Made by a program: the position numbers and the translations under genes. A DNA stretch of 64,000 nt from Pleionea litopenaei (GTDB taxonomy: Bacteria; Pseudomonadota; Gammaproteobacteria; Enterobacterales; Kangiellaceae): contig NZ_CP133548.1 of assembly GCF_031198435.1 (NCBI RefSeq), forward strand, positions 558,001-622,000, in the 5' to 3' direction. Position 1 is the stretch's first letter. Each line of letters opens with the position of its first letter. The notes below the pieces were generated by a model. It searched no databases and was not told the origin of the DNA. It saw only the letters and a list, made by a program, of their open reading frames with translations. Positions 8,554 through 18,306 of the stretch are shown piece after piece.

Positions 8554-10592
8554 GCCAACTTCACGCGTTAAATACTCAGTTTCAGCTCAGCCGAAGTTTA
8601 CTACCTGAGGATATAGCTAGTCTGGTATCGGAAGTGAGTTTGCGAGTTAAGCAACGTATCGCCTGGTTGGAGTCTTTAAAAGAAAATGAATTAAATCAAC
8701 AACAGTATATGTTCGAGTTAGATAAGCCAGAACATGAACTTATCTGGAGACGCAGTGATTCTAATCCGTTTAGAGATGAGTTGCTAAAGGTTATTGAGGC
8801 TCGAAATGCGAATGATGGGGGACGATTAAATGAGTTATCTCGGCTATTTGGCTTTGCGCAAGAAGATACACATTTGTTTGAACTGTGTGTCGTAGCCTAT
8901 CTAGTACCCCATATTGCTAATCTATTCTCTGTTATTAAATCTGAGCCAACAAACAGTGTAACTGAATTATTAGTCAGTCGACTGTATGACTATGGTTATT
9001 ACTACTCAATAAAATCAGAGTCGCCACTCATTGTATGGGGGATTTTGCGAGAGGGCGTCACTAGTCATGATGAACATTACTTCAAGATCGATGAACACAT
9101 AATGAATTGGCTAATGAATGATCCTGGACTGCATCGTCTTCTTACAGGTCGTGCTGCAATTGTAAAAAGTAAACCGCCATTGCAAAAGCCAACGCTTGAG
9201 ATCTTTGCTGAAGAGATTCGGCAAAAGCTATTAACCATTAAAGATTGCAAATTAGTTATAGCTGTTGAAGGAGAATGCCGTAGTGGTAAGAAAACGATTG
9301 CCGCATTTCTGTCTGAATACTTGTCATTTCCGCTGTTGGCTTTTAATAGCTTTTCTGCGAGTGAACCTGAATTAAAAAGTATTATTACTTTAGCTCATCG
9401 GCAAGCGTACTTGGATAAGGTGGCTCTATACTGGTCGAACCAAGAGTTTATCCAACATGCAAGCATCCCAAATTTCCCAATACAATTCGTCGGTATCTCT
9501 CCAGGCGAAAGTTTAGTTGTTTCTGATAGCTATACCCTTGTTTATTATCGTATTCCTGAATTAACCATAGAACAAAAGGAAGCCATTTGGCGACAATCTT
9601 TTAAGGGGTTCCATAGTTTTAACGAAGATCAAAGGCGCTCTATTCTTTCAAGAAGAATGTCGATTGGAGAACTGCATTCAGAAATAAATGCTGGCGAACA
9701 AGACTTTGATAAATTAATTCAAAATATTAACCGTAGAGAGCTAAATCAATTTGACCGATTGGCCAAGCCGCTAAACTCTGAGTTTACAAGAGATGACCTT
9801 ATTTTAAAGAACTCAACCCTTAAACAAATAGATGACTTTATTTTTGAAGCTAAAGTACGTGATGAATTTTGGGAGAATTCAAAAGCAACTAGACTTTTTC
9901 CTAGAGGAACAGGGTTAGTCGTATTATTGGCCGGCTCACCAGGCTCCGGCAAGACAATGTCTGCGCAAGTTGTCGCTAATGAATTAAATAGACCTCTTTA
10001 TCGTGTCGATTTGGCTTCCGTTGTAAGCAAATACATAGGCGAAACGTCAAAACATTTATCTAAGCTTATCGAGCAAGCAGCTGAATCAAATATTATTTTA
10101 TTTTTCGATGAGGCCGATGCTTTATTTACTAATCGCACTGAAGTCAACGACGCTCATGATCGTTACGCGAACACTGATACAAACTTTTTGTTGCAAGCTA
10201 TTGAAGATTTTCCGGGTGTGGCGATACTTGCGACTAATAAGAAAAGTAATCTAGATAACGCGTTCGTTCGTCGATTACGCTACGTTATTGACATCAACGA
10301 ACCTGATAGTCTACTTCGATTTCAATTGTGGAACAAACTGTCGAGTGAAATATTTGAAGTTTCTAATGATAGGTTTAAACCCTTCTTTAAAATTCTTTCT
10401 GAACAATACGCTTTAACCGGAGCTCAAGTAAAATTCATTTTACTGTCCGCTACCTTCAGTGCCAGACAGCAAGGCACGAAAGTTAGTGCGGAACACATCC
10501 TTAAAGGGTTACAAAGAGAGTTGTTAAAGACTGGTCGGCACCTTTCTGAACAGGAAATATCTATTTTACACCGCTCGGCTAGGGCAGTTTGA
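8550..10592 (+). CDS. eCIS AAA+ ATPase (Afp15/Pvc15-like)
   Basis: AAA+ ATPase of the eCIS type, thought to act in particle assembly or effector loading. The C-terminal module has Walker A GSPGSGKT (residues 462-469), Walker B ILFFDEADALF (Asp520-Glu521), a sensor-1 ILATN and a paired arginine FVRRLRY. A second, divergent nucleotide-binding site, EGECRSGKKT (from residue 241), lies upstream, so this is a two-module protein whose first site looks degenerate. I start at ATG 8550, which overlaps the previous stop as ATGA and suggests translational coupling; ATG 8535 is the alternative. Confidence 0.92.
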   Translation: MSQLHALNTQFQLSRSLLPEDIASLVSEVSLRVKQRIAWLESLKENELNQQQYMFELDKPEHELIWRRSDSNPFRDELLKVIEARNANDGGRLNELSRLFGFAQEDTHLFELCVVAYLVPHIANLFSVIKSEPTNSVTELLVSRLYDYGYYYSIKSESPLIVWGILREGVTSHDEHYFKIDEHIMNWLMNDPGLHRLLTGRAAIVKSKPPLQKPTLEIFAEEIRQKLLTIKDCKLVIAVEGECRSGKKTIAAFLSEYLSFPLLAFNSFSASEPELKSIITLAHRQAYLDKVALYWSNQEFIQHASIPNFPIQFVGISPGESLVVSDSYTLVYYRIPELTIEQKEAIWRQSFKGFHSFNEDQRRSILSRRMSIGELHSEINAGEQDFDKLIQNINRRELNQFDRLAKPLNSEFTRDDLILKNSTLKQIDDFIFEAKVRDEFWENSKATRLFPRGTGLVVLLAGSPGSGKTMSAQVVANELNRPLYRVDLASVVSKYIGETSKHLSKLIEQAAESNIILFFDEADALFTNRTEVNDAHDRYANTDTNFLLQAIEDFPGVAILATNKKSNLDNAFVRRLRYVIDINEPDSLLRFQLWNKLSSEIFEVSNDRFKPFFKILSEQYALTGAQVKFILLSATFSARQQGTKVSAEHILKGLQRELLKTGRHLSEQEISILHRSARAV

Positions 10593-10876
10593 TGACCAAT
10601 CGTAATTATACAAGCGTTAACAAGCCTAAGTTGTCGATCAACAAGCTTTCTTTACGGTTGGGCAATGAAAATGCTAGAGGTGTAGATAATAGCAGTTTAA
10701 ACCTTAGCAAAAGAATGCTAGGTAAACTTGCTTGCGAGCTGGCAAGTCGTAATGTCGAAAGAAATATTAATCTTGGTGAAATAAGTCTAAAACTTACTGT
10801 CGATCACGGCGTAAGTGAACATCAAATAATTCAAGCTATCGTAGAGTCATTAGTAGACAAGGTGCTAAAAGAATGA
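10592..10876 (+). CDS. Small eCIS-cluster protein of unknown function
   Basis: 94 residues starting at ATG 10592, whose A is the last base of the ATPase stop codon, and ending with TGA overlapped by the ATG of the giant downstream gene. Both overlaps point to coupled translation within the operon. The sequence has two short beta-like strands (LSINKLSLRLG; INLGEISLKLTVD) flanking a helix and ends in a helix (IIQAIVESLVDKVLK). I do not recognise a family. Its fixed place between the ATPase and the DUF4157 protein suggests a role in loading or stability of that protein, as inference. Confidence 0.75.
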   Translation: MTNRNYTSVNKPKLSINKLSLRLGNENARGVDNSSLNLSKRMLGKLACELASRNVERNINLGEISLKLTVDHGVSEHQIIQAIVESLVDKVLKE

Positions 10877-13800
10877 CTTCGAATAGTACAAACAACGCTG
10901 CAATTTCTAGAGGTGAAGCCTCTAAAGATCAGCGCGTCACTAATAAAAAGCAAGCGGTTCTGATAAAGCGTCAAAGTGATGAACGAACGAATAAGCATGA
11001 GGTTCAAGCAAGAGCAATTGTAGAACAATGGCGTATTTATGGCCTAAATAATATTAACTCTACCAAGCTCAATCAAAATGAACCGTCGATGCTGTCTTCT
11101 CGTGACTACGAGAGAAACAAAGCTCAGATAACGCCGGCTCGTATGGCTAATTTTTCTATTGCAAATAGTCTAGGGGTAGCGCTGTCACAGAAAGTCCGAG
11201 CGCCCTTCGAAGATTTTTTTCAGGCTGATTTTTCAAATGTGCGTATTCATAGTGATCAAGCGGCTAATGATTTTTCTAAAGATATTAATGCAAAAGCATT
11301 TACCGCAGGAAACCACATCTACTTTTCACATGGCGCCTTTCAACCAGAGACTTTAGCCGGTAAAGATTTACTTGCTCATGAGCTAACACATACCCTTCAG
11401 CAGGCCGGGAGGCGGACTCATGATACTCAGCAAAAAGTGGTTTCTGTAAATTTTCAAAATAATAATCCAAATGCTGTTATCGACTTGCAGAGGGATGCGT
11501 TATTCGATCAGATGGTCGAGGCCTATCGAGCTGAGGCCGATAATAATAATGCGCTAAACGATACAGAGACCTCCCGCGAACGCCGGCTTTCTGCGTTTAA
11601 TGATGTTGAGCAAATCATACGAAATATCATCGGCTTAAGAGCAGAATTAAATACCACGGTCGGTGCGAACGCGGCTGCAGTACAATTAGAACAAGCTATT
11701 CTCGGTGCGAGTGATGAGGAATCACGCCGGTTAGCAGAGCAAATTGATCTGCAACCTTTAGTGGTTAAGGCTTTCCTCTACGATTGCTTAAGGCTGTTAG
11801 GACGATTTGAAGGGGCAGCAAAAATAATAGACGATGAGCCCATGTTGATTAGTTGGCTTACTTATGTTCGATTTGAAAGTCAATTCAGTCAGTTGGTCGG
11901 ATTTAGAGCGTTTTTATTAACGGATGACGACTATGGAAAACAGTGGGCGTTCGATATTATCGAGGACGTTTATGGTGATGATTTTCCGTATAATTTATAT
12001 CAAAGTTTATGGGAGTATTTGGTAAGGCCTGAAGTTTCTGCTGAAAGGGCCGCGGACCTTAGTGATCACTATCAAGATTATGAAAGACAAGCATCGACCG
12101 GATTTGCTGGTAATGACCGAGTGCATATAGCGCATCAGTTAGTTCGTGATCTTGACGAAACATTGTATCAGTTGCAGCTCAATACGGATCTTAATAGTCA
12201 GTCCGAAAATAACACTGACAAGAAGTATTCAGTCAGCTATGGCTTTCGTCGCTTTGGCGAGCAAATGCAAAACGGAGAACTTGTATTTGAGCAAAATGGC
12301 GAGCAAGTACAAGTAGATACCGCCCATTTTCGCAGCATCGGTCGTGGAATAAAAAGCCTCTCAGATTCCGCGATAGAATATTGGCAGCTGGTCAGTAACA
12401 TCATTGATGCATCTCAGGCGGCTCAGCCTATAAACCCTGAATGGCAACCAAGTAATGACGATACGTTTGAATCCTTCGTAAGTAAGGTTGTTGAACTGGC
12501 ATCCGCCGTTTTAATTTCTCCTTTAGAGAATGAAGTATTACCAGAGCCGCAAGCCTATTCAGATGCAATGTTTGAACTAACGTCTCAATTAGCGCCATTT
12601 TCCGAACAACTTTCTCATCGCCTGCAATGGAATATTTTTCGATATGAACATAGAAATAATGAGCGTAAACGTCAATCAGCAGCATGGTTAGGTTGGGGAA
12701 TACGTTGGATTGAAGTCTTGCAAGGATTAATACTTCGTTATGTTCAGTCGGATGATGAAGCTTTCGTCGCTGTTTATCAAAGAGCCGATGTTCGATTGAT
12801 GCACCGAATTATTATGGCAAGATATTTTGGTCTTTTTGCCCAGCTAACTCAGCAAAATGAATTAAGTGATTTGTGTAACGATGTTCTTTCTGGTCGCGAC
12901 ATTCAAGATAGTTATCTCGCAATTACCGGCGATTTTAACGAAGATTCCACGCCAATTGCGCAACTAACGGAAGACTATGGCGGACTAATTCATGGATTAG
13001 GCCTTACCGCAGCTCAATTGGTTAATCTATATGGCGTCTTGCATCTAGAAAGCTTTAATCGGCGACTAAGTACGCTTTTGATTGGAACGGAAGCCGAACC
13101 CGAACAAGGAAGGTTGCGGTTAATGGATGATGCGGTTGAAACCGCAAGAAGGGAGGTTCCGAAGCCTAAGCGCTACTCAGTACCTTCTACAGATTATTGT
13201 ATTGTCTACTACCGAGAAACTGAAGACAGTTTACCAAATCGTTCTTTGGAAGAAATGTTACTGTCCCACCCGATTTATCAGGAATTTTCACAACCGATCA
13301 TTGCAGCAGGTGGTGGTGTTATTAGACCACGTGGTTTCCCAAATGAACTTTATGTATGGAAGTTACCTTCTTTTGCTTTTATTAGCGCATCACTGAGACG
13401 ATTTACTGATTTAAATGATTTAGTCATTGTGCTTGCCGACTTACCCGAGAGTGTCTCTAACTTAATCTGGATGGAAAACTACATTGCTTTAATTGAAGAC
13501 GGTATCGACAATGAAGGTGGTCAATCTGAATCACAATTAGCACTTCGAGAGCGTTTGTTAGGTCTAGTAACCGGTAATATTGACCGACTCAGGGAAACAG
13601 CGAATAGCGATCGAGCCTATCTTTTGACCAGAGCAACCATTCGCAGAAGACGAGCGCTAGCCATTGATTTAAATCAGCAAATTCATGAATACAATGAAGA
13701 TCGAAGTATCGGTAACTACACGGTACCAAATGATATTTTAGGTGAAATAACAGATTTTACGCGTTTGGGCTGGTCGGAAGATATGGCTGCCCATGAAGCT

Positions 13801-16800
13801 GCTTTGATTTTATCGTTGGCCGAAAAGTTAAAGGAACTCTTTATTCAAGATACTTGGTTAGGGGACATTCAAGAAAGGCGCTATGATCTAGTGACGGGGT
13901 ATTATGGTTACGTAGAACGAGCAATTACATTAGCGGAAGATGAACCAGAGCGAATTCGAGCGGTTACTTTTGCAGCGAGTAATTTAAGAGATAGTGATGC
14001 GGCTGTACATAACCGTAATCGTGTTAGCTATGAGTCGGCCGATGATTTACTTTCAAATATTTCGCATTTAAATACGCTAAAGTCATCGTTAGATACGGTT
14101 ATAACAAGCGTACAAACGCGCTTTGGTTTTGAAAGTGATCGAGAAGAAATTCGTTCGCTCAATTTCCATCATAGCCTAGCTATTGGCGAAGTTATGGAGA
14201 TTATGGGGCATACCTATCGAATAACTCGAGTTTACCGTAGTTTTAGATTTCATCCTCCTTATGGTGTCGGTACCGATGCTATTTCACCTGCCATTGTTAA
14301 TGATCTTCGTGGTCGTCCAATTCGAGCTAATGCAACCATTTTAAAATTCACCATAGATACTGGTGAAGAGATCACTGTTCGAAATCGTGAAAGTGATATG
14401 CATTATCTAGTGTTGCTTGATGAAATTATTGCGACAGCAGCTTTTGTTGGAAGTCTCAATAATTTAGAAGAAATACTAGAGCAAGCATTAGAAACAGGAC
14501 TTGATTTAGCTGAGCTAATTCCAGGCATAGGTCAAGGCGTGATGGTTGCTCGTCTCCTATTTGCGATAGGGCAGTTTGTAATTCGTGATTTGCCTGACAT
14601 ACAAGAAAAATTGATCAATAACCCACAACAAATGATTGATCAAGTAACTGAGTTGATTGGTAATGAGTTAGAAGCCGCGGCACCACGCTTCTTAGAGTAT
14701 ATGTTATTTGGTGATCTTCCTTTCGAGAGTCAGTTGGTAGCACCAGATGTTGATGATGACTCTGGTTCTTCTGGAGGAAATTCTAGTCGTCGAAAGCTTA
14801 AAAGATTGTTTGAGTTTGTCACTGAAATGTGTGAAGACGCATTACGAGCTTTTGTTCGCTTAAGAGGACGTATTCGAGGCTCATTTGTGCAAGCTCAAGG
14901 AAGAATCGTCAGTAGTCGCATGCTTTTAATGCTGATCGATGCGGTACCTATATTACTTCGATTAGCAGAACTCGGAAGAGATACGTTTATAGCGTCCGAA
15001 GCACTCGATTTAACGGATCCTGAAAGATTACAAAGCCGAGCAAAAGAAGAAATAGAATCCATCGTTAATAGTATGGTTAAGCTGGAAATTCCTAACGAAA
15101 TCATACCTATGTCCGTCGCGATTGAAGTCATTCTAGGATTTGCTATTGGTAAGTTTGGAAGGAAAGGAAAAATAGTAAAGGAGATACTTGAGGTCACTGG
15201 TGCACTCGGCGAAGCGTCAGAATTAATAGCCGATGGGTTAAGTTCGCAGGGTATTGATCCAAACATACTATGGCGAGATCAAGTTCGAGTAAAACTACAA
15301 CCTTTACTGGAACATGTTCAGGCAACGTTATATACCCAGGTTCAAGAATTAATTGAAACAGCCACCAACGGTGCTATTGTGTTAGATGAGCCAGAACTTC
15401 GAGAAACTGAAATTAACTTTGATGAGTTTGACGAAGACAGCTTGTCGATGGATGCAAAAGCTCGATCTAGTCAACCCGCTCAAACTCGACCTGAAGGTGT
15501 TAATACCTCGTCGGGGTATCCACTTCCGGAAGATCTTCTTTCTCAATTTTCATCAGAATATGGTCACAATTTTGAGCATGTTCGAATGCATCGAGATACC
15601 CAAGCTGCCGAATTAACGCATGAGGCAGATGCTCATGCACTTACTTGGGGAAGTCATATTTTCTTAAATCGTTCTCTGAATCCTCAAACGACCCAAGGAA
15701 GGCAAATACTCCGACACGAGTTAGCTCATGTGTTACAGCAAACTGGGCCTAGGCATAGAGAGTACGATCATTCTGTTTGGCCAATTTCTGGTTCAAAAGG
15801 TCAGGGTGTTCGCTATGACTCTGCTAAAGAGCGTGCTGCTGATAGCATGGCGCAAAGAGCAGAAAATTCAGATTGGGAAGAGAGTATTTCAATTGAAGGC
15901 AGTGGGGGCGGTTTTTTTATGCCTTCGATGCGAAGTATGGCGACTCGTATTTTAGAAAACCTAACCGATGGTGATGTTGCAGAAAATCAAGCCACAGCTT
16001 TTGAAGAAAATGTGCCACGTAGTATTGCTAGAAAGGCAACATTTTTAGATGCGGTAAGTGATGCTAGGAGAATATGGACGGATACGAAAAGCCACTTAGC
16101 CAATGCGACGCTATCGAATTATCTTGCACCATTTGATCAGAATCAATCGCGAATTCAAGGATATTTAGCAAATACTTTTCATTCAACGGTTAATGATACT
16201 ATACCTGGCATTGTTTTACGCAGCATTCAAACTCAGGCAAATGACCGGGTTCGTCTTCTACCACGACTGTTTGCGAATAACTTAGAAACCTATCTTTTTG
16301 CTCGAACTGGCTACGTCGTTAATATCGATATTGATAGTGGCCGAGCTGGCCGCATTACCATGCGTTACCTTCACTTAGCAAATCTTGACGCTCGCTCGGG
16401 ACCGTTTCAAGATATGAAAGCGAATACCATAACGTGGGTTCAAGCGAATCAACCTGACCGTTTATCGTTATTTCAGTCTGCATCTGCGTGGAGTCAAATT
16501 AAGTTATACATTGACGAACGATTGCAAGATGCTCAAGTGTGGCACAGTAGCGAATTTAGACTGAGTGACCGTTTTATCTTGGATACGATCACTATGCTTT
16601 ACAACATTGGTGAAGTCGAAGTCGATTCATGGTCCGAATACAAGAATCCTGATAATGTCGGTTCATCTAAAGCAGGTATACGTGTTGGTACGCATGAAGA
16701 ATTGACTGGCTCAAGAATGCCTCGGGGTGCTCGAACTGGAAGACAGTCGCATCATGTCCCTCAGTACTTATTAGTTGAATATTTCAGAAATAATAATCAA

Positions 16801-17427
16801 AGCACGCTTTTATTCGACGATGTGAATGAAAAGCTTCCCGGATTTATCGATACCACCACACATAGAAATCTTCCTGGTTACAGTACTTCTGGCTCAACTC
16901 GAACAATTGATTTGGAGAAACTCGATCCTAATGGCAATCGCGGAGATAAATTGCCTGCGGTGTCACTAGCGGCTATTACCCATCAAAAAGGTCGATTGCA
17001 TATGAATGCGTCTTCTTCTTGGGGAGAGACCGATGACTTGGAAAGCCCAGCAAGTCAAAGTGAGAAAATTGACCAAGAGTTCATCCGAAATTTAAATCAA
17101 CAACAAATTACCGGGAATAAAGCCGAAATTGCCAGCTATGCTCGCGGTCTTACTGGCAGCAGTCTCACGGATTTCAAACGTAAAGTAGTCGTGGCAATGA
17201 AAGGCACTTATGCATCTATGTACGAAATAATGATTACCGCATTACCTAACGCGTTAGTTCGATATGAGATTCCCTATTACAAAGCGGTCGTTATGAACCA
17301 ACGAGGTTTAGATTCAGAAGACGACTTACCCGTTGGATTTAATCCTAGTGAGTCGGCTACGGAGATCAGAAACATTGTGTCTGCCGTAGAAAGCAAAAAT
17401 AATGAGAAAATGAGCGAGTGGACTTAA
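10873..17427 (+). CDS. Giant eCIS protein: two DUF4157 domains and SHH nuclease-like C-terminus
   Basis: 2184 residues. An eCIS-core DUF4157 domain spans about residues 107-180 and ends in HELTH (169-173); a second spans about 1549-1624 and ends in HELAH (1615-1619), each with the family's RxH or RMH, AGNHI or GSHIF, and LLAHE or LRHE landmarks. Between them lie about 1370 mostly helical residues, with a hydrophobic helical stretch near 1200-1260. The last 230 residues include RQSHHVPQYLL (SHH at 1959-1961) and a later His-rich ITHQKGRLH, resembling Tox-SHH HNH/EndoVII toxins. DUF4157 marks proteins carried by or built into eCIS particles. No other gene here is long enough to be a tape measure, so it may serve as one. 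The start ATG overlaps the upstream stop. Confidence 0.85.
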   Translation: MTSNSTNNAAISRGEASKDQRVTNKKQAVLIKRQSDERTNKHEVQARAIVEQWRIYGLNNINSTKLNQNEPSMLSSRDYERNKAQITPARMANFSIANSLGVALSQKVRAPFEDFFQADFSNVRIHSDQAANDFSKDINAKAFTAGNHIYFSHGAFQPETLAGKDLLAHELTHTLQQAGRRTHDTQQKVVSVNFQNNNPNAVIDLQRDALFDQMVEAYRAEADNNNALNDTETSRERRLSAFNDVEQIIRNIIGLRAELNTTVGANAAAVQLEQAILGASDEESRRLAEQIDLQPLVVKAFLYDCLRLLGRFEGAAKIIDDEPMLISWLTYVRFESQFSQLVGFRAFLLTDDDYGKQWAFDIIEDVYGDDFPYNLYQSLWEYLVRPEVSAERAADLSDHYQDYERQASTGFAGNDRVHIAHQLVRDLDETLYQLQLNTDLNSQSENNTDKKYSVSYGFRRFGEQMQNGELVFEQNGEQVQVDTAHFRSIGRGIKSLSDSAIEYWQLVSNIIDASQAAQPINPEWQPSNDDTFESFVSKVVELASAVLISPLENEVLPEPQAYSDAMFELTSQLAPFSEQLSHRLQWNIFRYEHRNNERKRQSAAWLGWGIRWIEVLQGLILRYVQSDDEAFVAVYQRADVRLMHRIIMARYFGLFAQLTQQNELSDLCNDVLSGRDIQDSYLAITGDFNEDSTPIAQLTEDYGGLIHGLGLTAAQLVNLYGVLHLESFNRRLSTLLIGTEAEPEQGRLRLMDDAVETARREVPKPKRYSVPSTDYCIVYYRETEDSLPNRSLEEMLLSHPIYQEFSQPIIAAGGGVIRPRGFPNELYVWKLPSFAFISASLRRFTDLNDLVIVLADLPESVSNLIWMENYIALIEDGIDNEGGQSESQLALRERLLGLVTGNIDRLRETANSDRAYLLTRATIRRRRALAIDLNQQIHEYNEDRSIGNYTVPNDILGEITDFTRLGWSEDMAAHEAALILSLAEKLKELFIQDTWLGDIQERRYDLVTGYYGYVERAITLAEDEPERIRAVTFAASNLRDSDAAVHNRNRVSYESADDLLSNISHLNTLKSSLDTVITSVQTRFGFESDREEIRSLNFHHSLAIGEVMEIMGHTYRITRVYRSFRFHPPYGVGTDAISPAIVNDLRGRPIRANATILKFTIDTGEEITVRNRESDMHYLVLLDEIIATAAFVGSLNNLEEILEQALETGLDLAELIPGIGQGVMVARLLFAIGQFVIRDLPDIQEKLINNPQQMIDQVTELIGNELEAAAPRFLEYMLFGDLPFESQLVAPDVDDDSGSSGGNSSRRKLKRLFEFVTEMCEDALRAFVRLRGRIRGSFVQAQGRIVSSRMLLMLIDAVPILLRLAELGRDTFIASEALDLTDPERLQSRAKEEIESIVNSMVKLEIPNEIIPMSVAIEVILGFAIGKFGRKGKIVKEILEVTGALGEASELIADGLSSQGIDPNILWRDQVRVKLQPLLEHVQATLYTQVQELIETATNGAIVLDEPELRETEINFDEFDEDSLSMDAKARSSQPAQTRPEGVNTSSGYPLPEDLLSQFSSEYGHNFEHVRMHRDTQAAELTHEADAHALTWGSHIFLNRSLNPQTTQGRQILRHELAHVLQQTGPRHREYDHSVWPISGSKGQGVRYDSAKERAADSMAQRAENSDWEESISIEGSGGGFFMPSMRSMATRILENLTDGDVAENQATAFEENVPRSIARKATFLDAVSDARRIWTDTKSHLANATLSNYLAPFDQNQSRIQGYLANTFHSTVNDTIPGIVLRSIQTQANDRVRLLPRLFANNLETYLFARTGYVVNIDIDSGRAGRITMRYLHLANLDARSGPFQDMKANTITWVQANQPDRLSLFQSASAWSQIKLYIDERLQDAQVWHSSEFRLSDRFILDTITMLYNIGEVEVDSWSEYKNPDNVGSSKAGIRVGTHEELTGSRMPRGARTGRQSHHVPQYLLVEYFRNNNQSTLLFDDVNEKLPGFIDTTTHRNLPGYSTSGSTRTIDLEKLDPNGNRGDKLPAVSLAAITHQKGRLHMNASSSWGETDDLESPASQSEKIDQEFIRNLNQQQITGNKAEIASYARGLTGSSLTDFKRKVVVAMKGTYASMYEIMITALPNALVRYEIPYYKAVVMNQRGLDSEDDLPVGFNPSESATEIRNIVSAVESKNNEKMSEWT

Positions 17428-17429
17428 TT

Positions 17430-17549
17430 ATGCGTCAAGGAAATTTGATAGAAGACATGACAACCGGAATTGTTTTAGCAAGAACTAAGCTAAGCAAACT
17501 GATGAATAGTCAAGCAATTACACTTCAAGGGGAGAATAATGGCGAATAA
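17430..17549 (+). CDS. Possible 39-residue microprotein in the eCIS operon
   Basis: An ATG 2 bp after the giant gene's stop opens a 39-codon frame ending at TAA 17547-17549, overlapping the start of the next gene by 11 bp. The peptide begins MRQGNLIEDMTTGIVLARTK and could form one amphipathic helix. The fit of this frame between two genes that otherwise lie 111 bp apart is suggestive in a locus where genes normally abut. The ribosome-binding site is weak and no family is recognised, so it may equally be a leader for the next gene. Confidence 0.35.
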   Translation: MRQGNLIEDMTTGIVLARTKLSKLMNSQAITLQGENNGE

Positions 17550-18297
17550 CGGTTTCTCTCGCTCTCCATTGTTACTAAAGGGCGCTTTAATTGAATTTTC
17601 GGAGCGATTTATTGGGCCGCTTCCGAATATTATTATTTTTCAATACAACCCTGCGTCAATGAGTCGGTCATTAGAAGTTTACAATCCATTTCAAACCGAA
17701 GAAGTCACAGATGAAGAAGGTCAGGTGCAGTCAGTCAATTATTCTATTAGCGCCGATGCTCAACCACATGATCCACCAGAATCGTTTAGTTTGGAGTTAG
17801 AGCTCGATGCCACCGATGACTTAGAGATTGGCGATCCCATTGCAGTAGCTACGGGCGTCGCTGATCGTATTGCGGCACTTGAAATGTTGCTATATCCGCA
17901 AGAAGAAAGCTTGTTGGGTGAATTATTAGGCGCCATTAGTGTAAGTATTGGAGGAGGCGGTGCAAGTGCATCTACTTCAGCAGCCGCAGAACCGGTTCCT
18001 CGCGGTAGGGTTCCTGTGTTGTTATTCGTTTGGGGGCCAGGAAGAATTCTCCCAGTTCGACTGACGAGCTTTAATGTTGATGAGCAAGCCCATTCGCCAA
18101 TCTTATATCCGACTCAAGCCAAAGTCAGCTTGGGTGTTCAAGTGTTAACCCTGAATGAATTGAATGCGTATCAAGACAGCATGTCGAAAGATCTCGCGAT
18201 CGCTGCTTATAAATTTACACGAAAGCAAAAACAAGTCTTAGCTGCTAGTAATGTAGCAAATACCGTTCAAAGTATCTTGGGAATGTTGCCGTTTTAG
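17539..18297 (+). CDS. CIS tube-adaptor protein (Afp7/Pvc7-like)
   Basis: Adaptor between tube and spike hub. The N-terminal segment FIGPLPNIIIFQYNPASMSRSLE is the hallmark of the contractile-injection-system tube-adaptor family, followed by FSLELELDATD and a C-terminal VLLFVWGPGRILPVRLTSFNVDEQAHSP. A Gly/Ala/Ser-rich linker (residues 133-152) joins two halves. Length (252 residues) is usual. The start has AGGGGAG 6 nt upstream. It opens the baseplate half of the operon. Confidence 0.9.
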   Translation: MANNGFSRSPLLLKGALIEFSERFIGPLPNIIIFQYNPASMSRSLEVYNPFQTEEVTDEEGQVQSVNYSISADAQPHDPPESFSLELELDATDDLEIGDPIAVATGVADRIAALEMLLYPQEESLLGELLGAISVSIGGGGASASTSAAAEPVPRGRVPVLLFVWGPGRILPVRLTSFNVDEQAHSPILYPTQAKVSLGVQVLTLNELNAYQDSMSKDLAIAAYKFTRKQKQVLAASNVANTVQSILGMLPF

Positions 18298-18306
18298 GAG
18301 TGTTTG

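Noticed and set aside
14895-15266. 123-codon minus-strand frame within the giant eCIS gene
   Set aside because: It is a shadow of the plus-strand gene with no start signal and serine-rich composition; the plus-strand domain structure covers the region.
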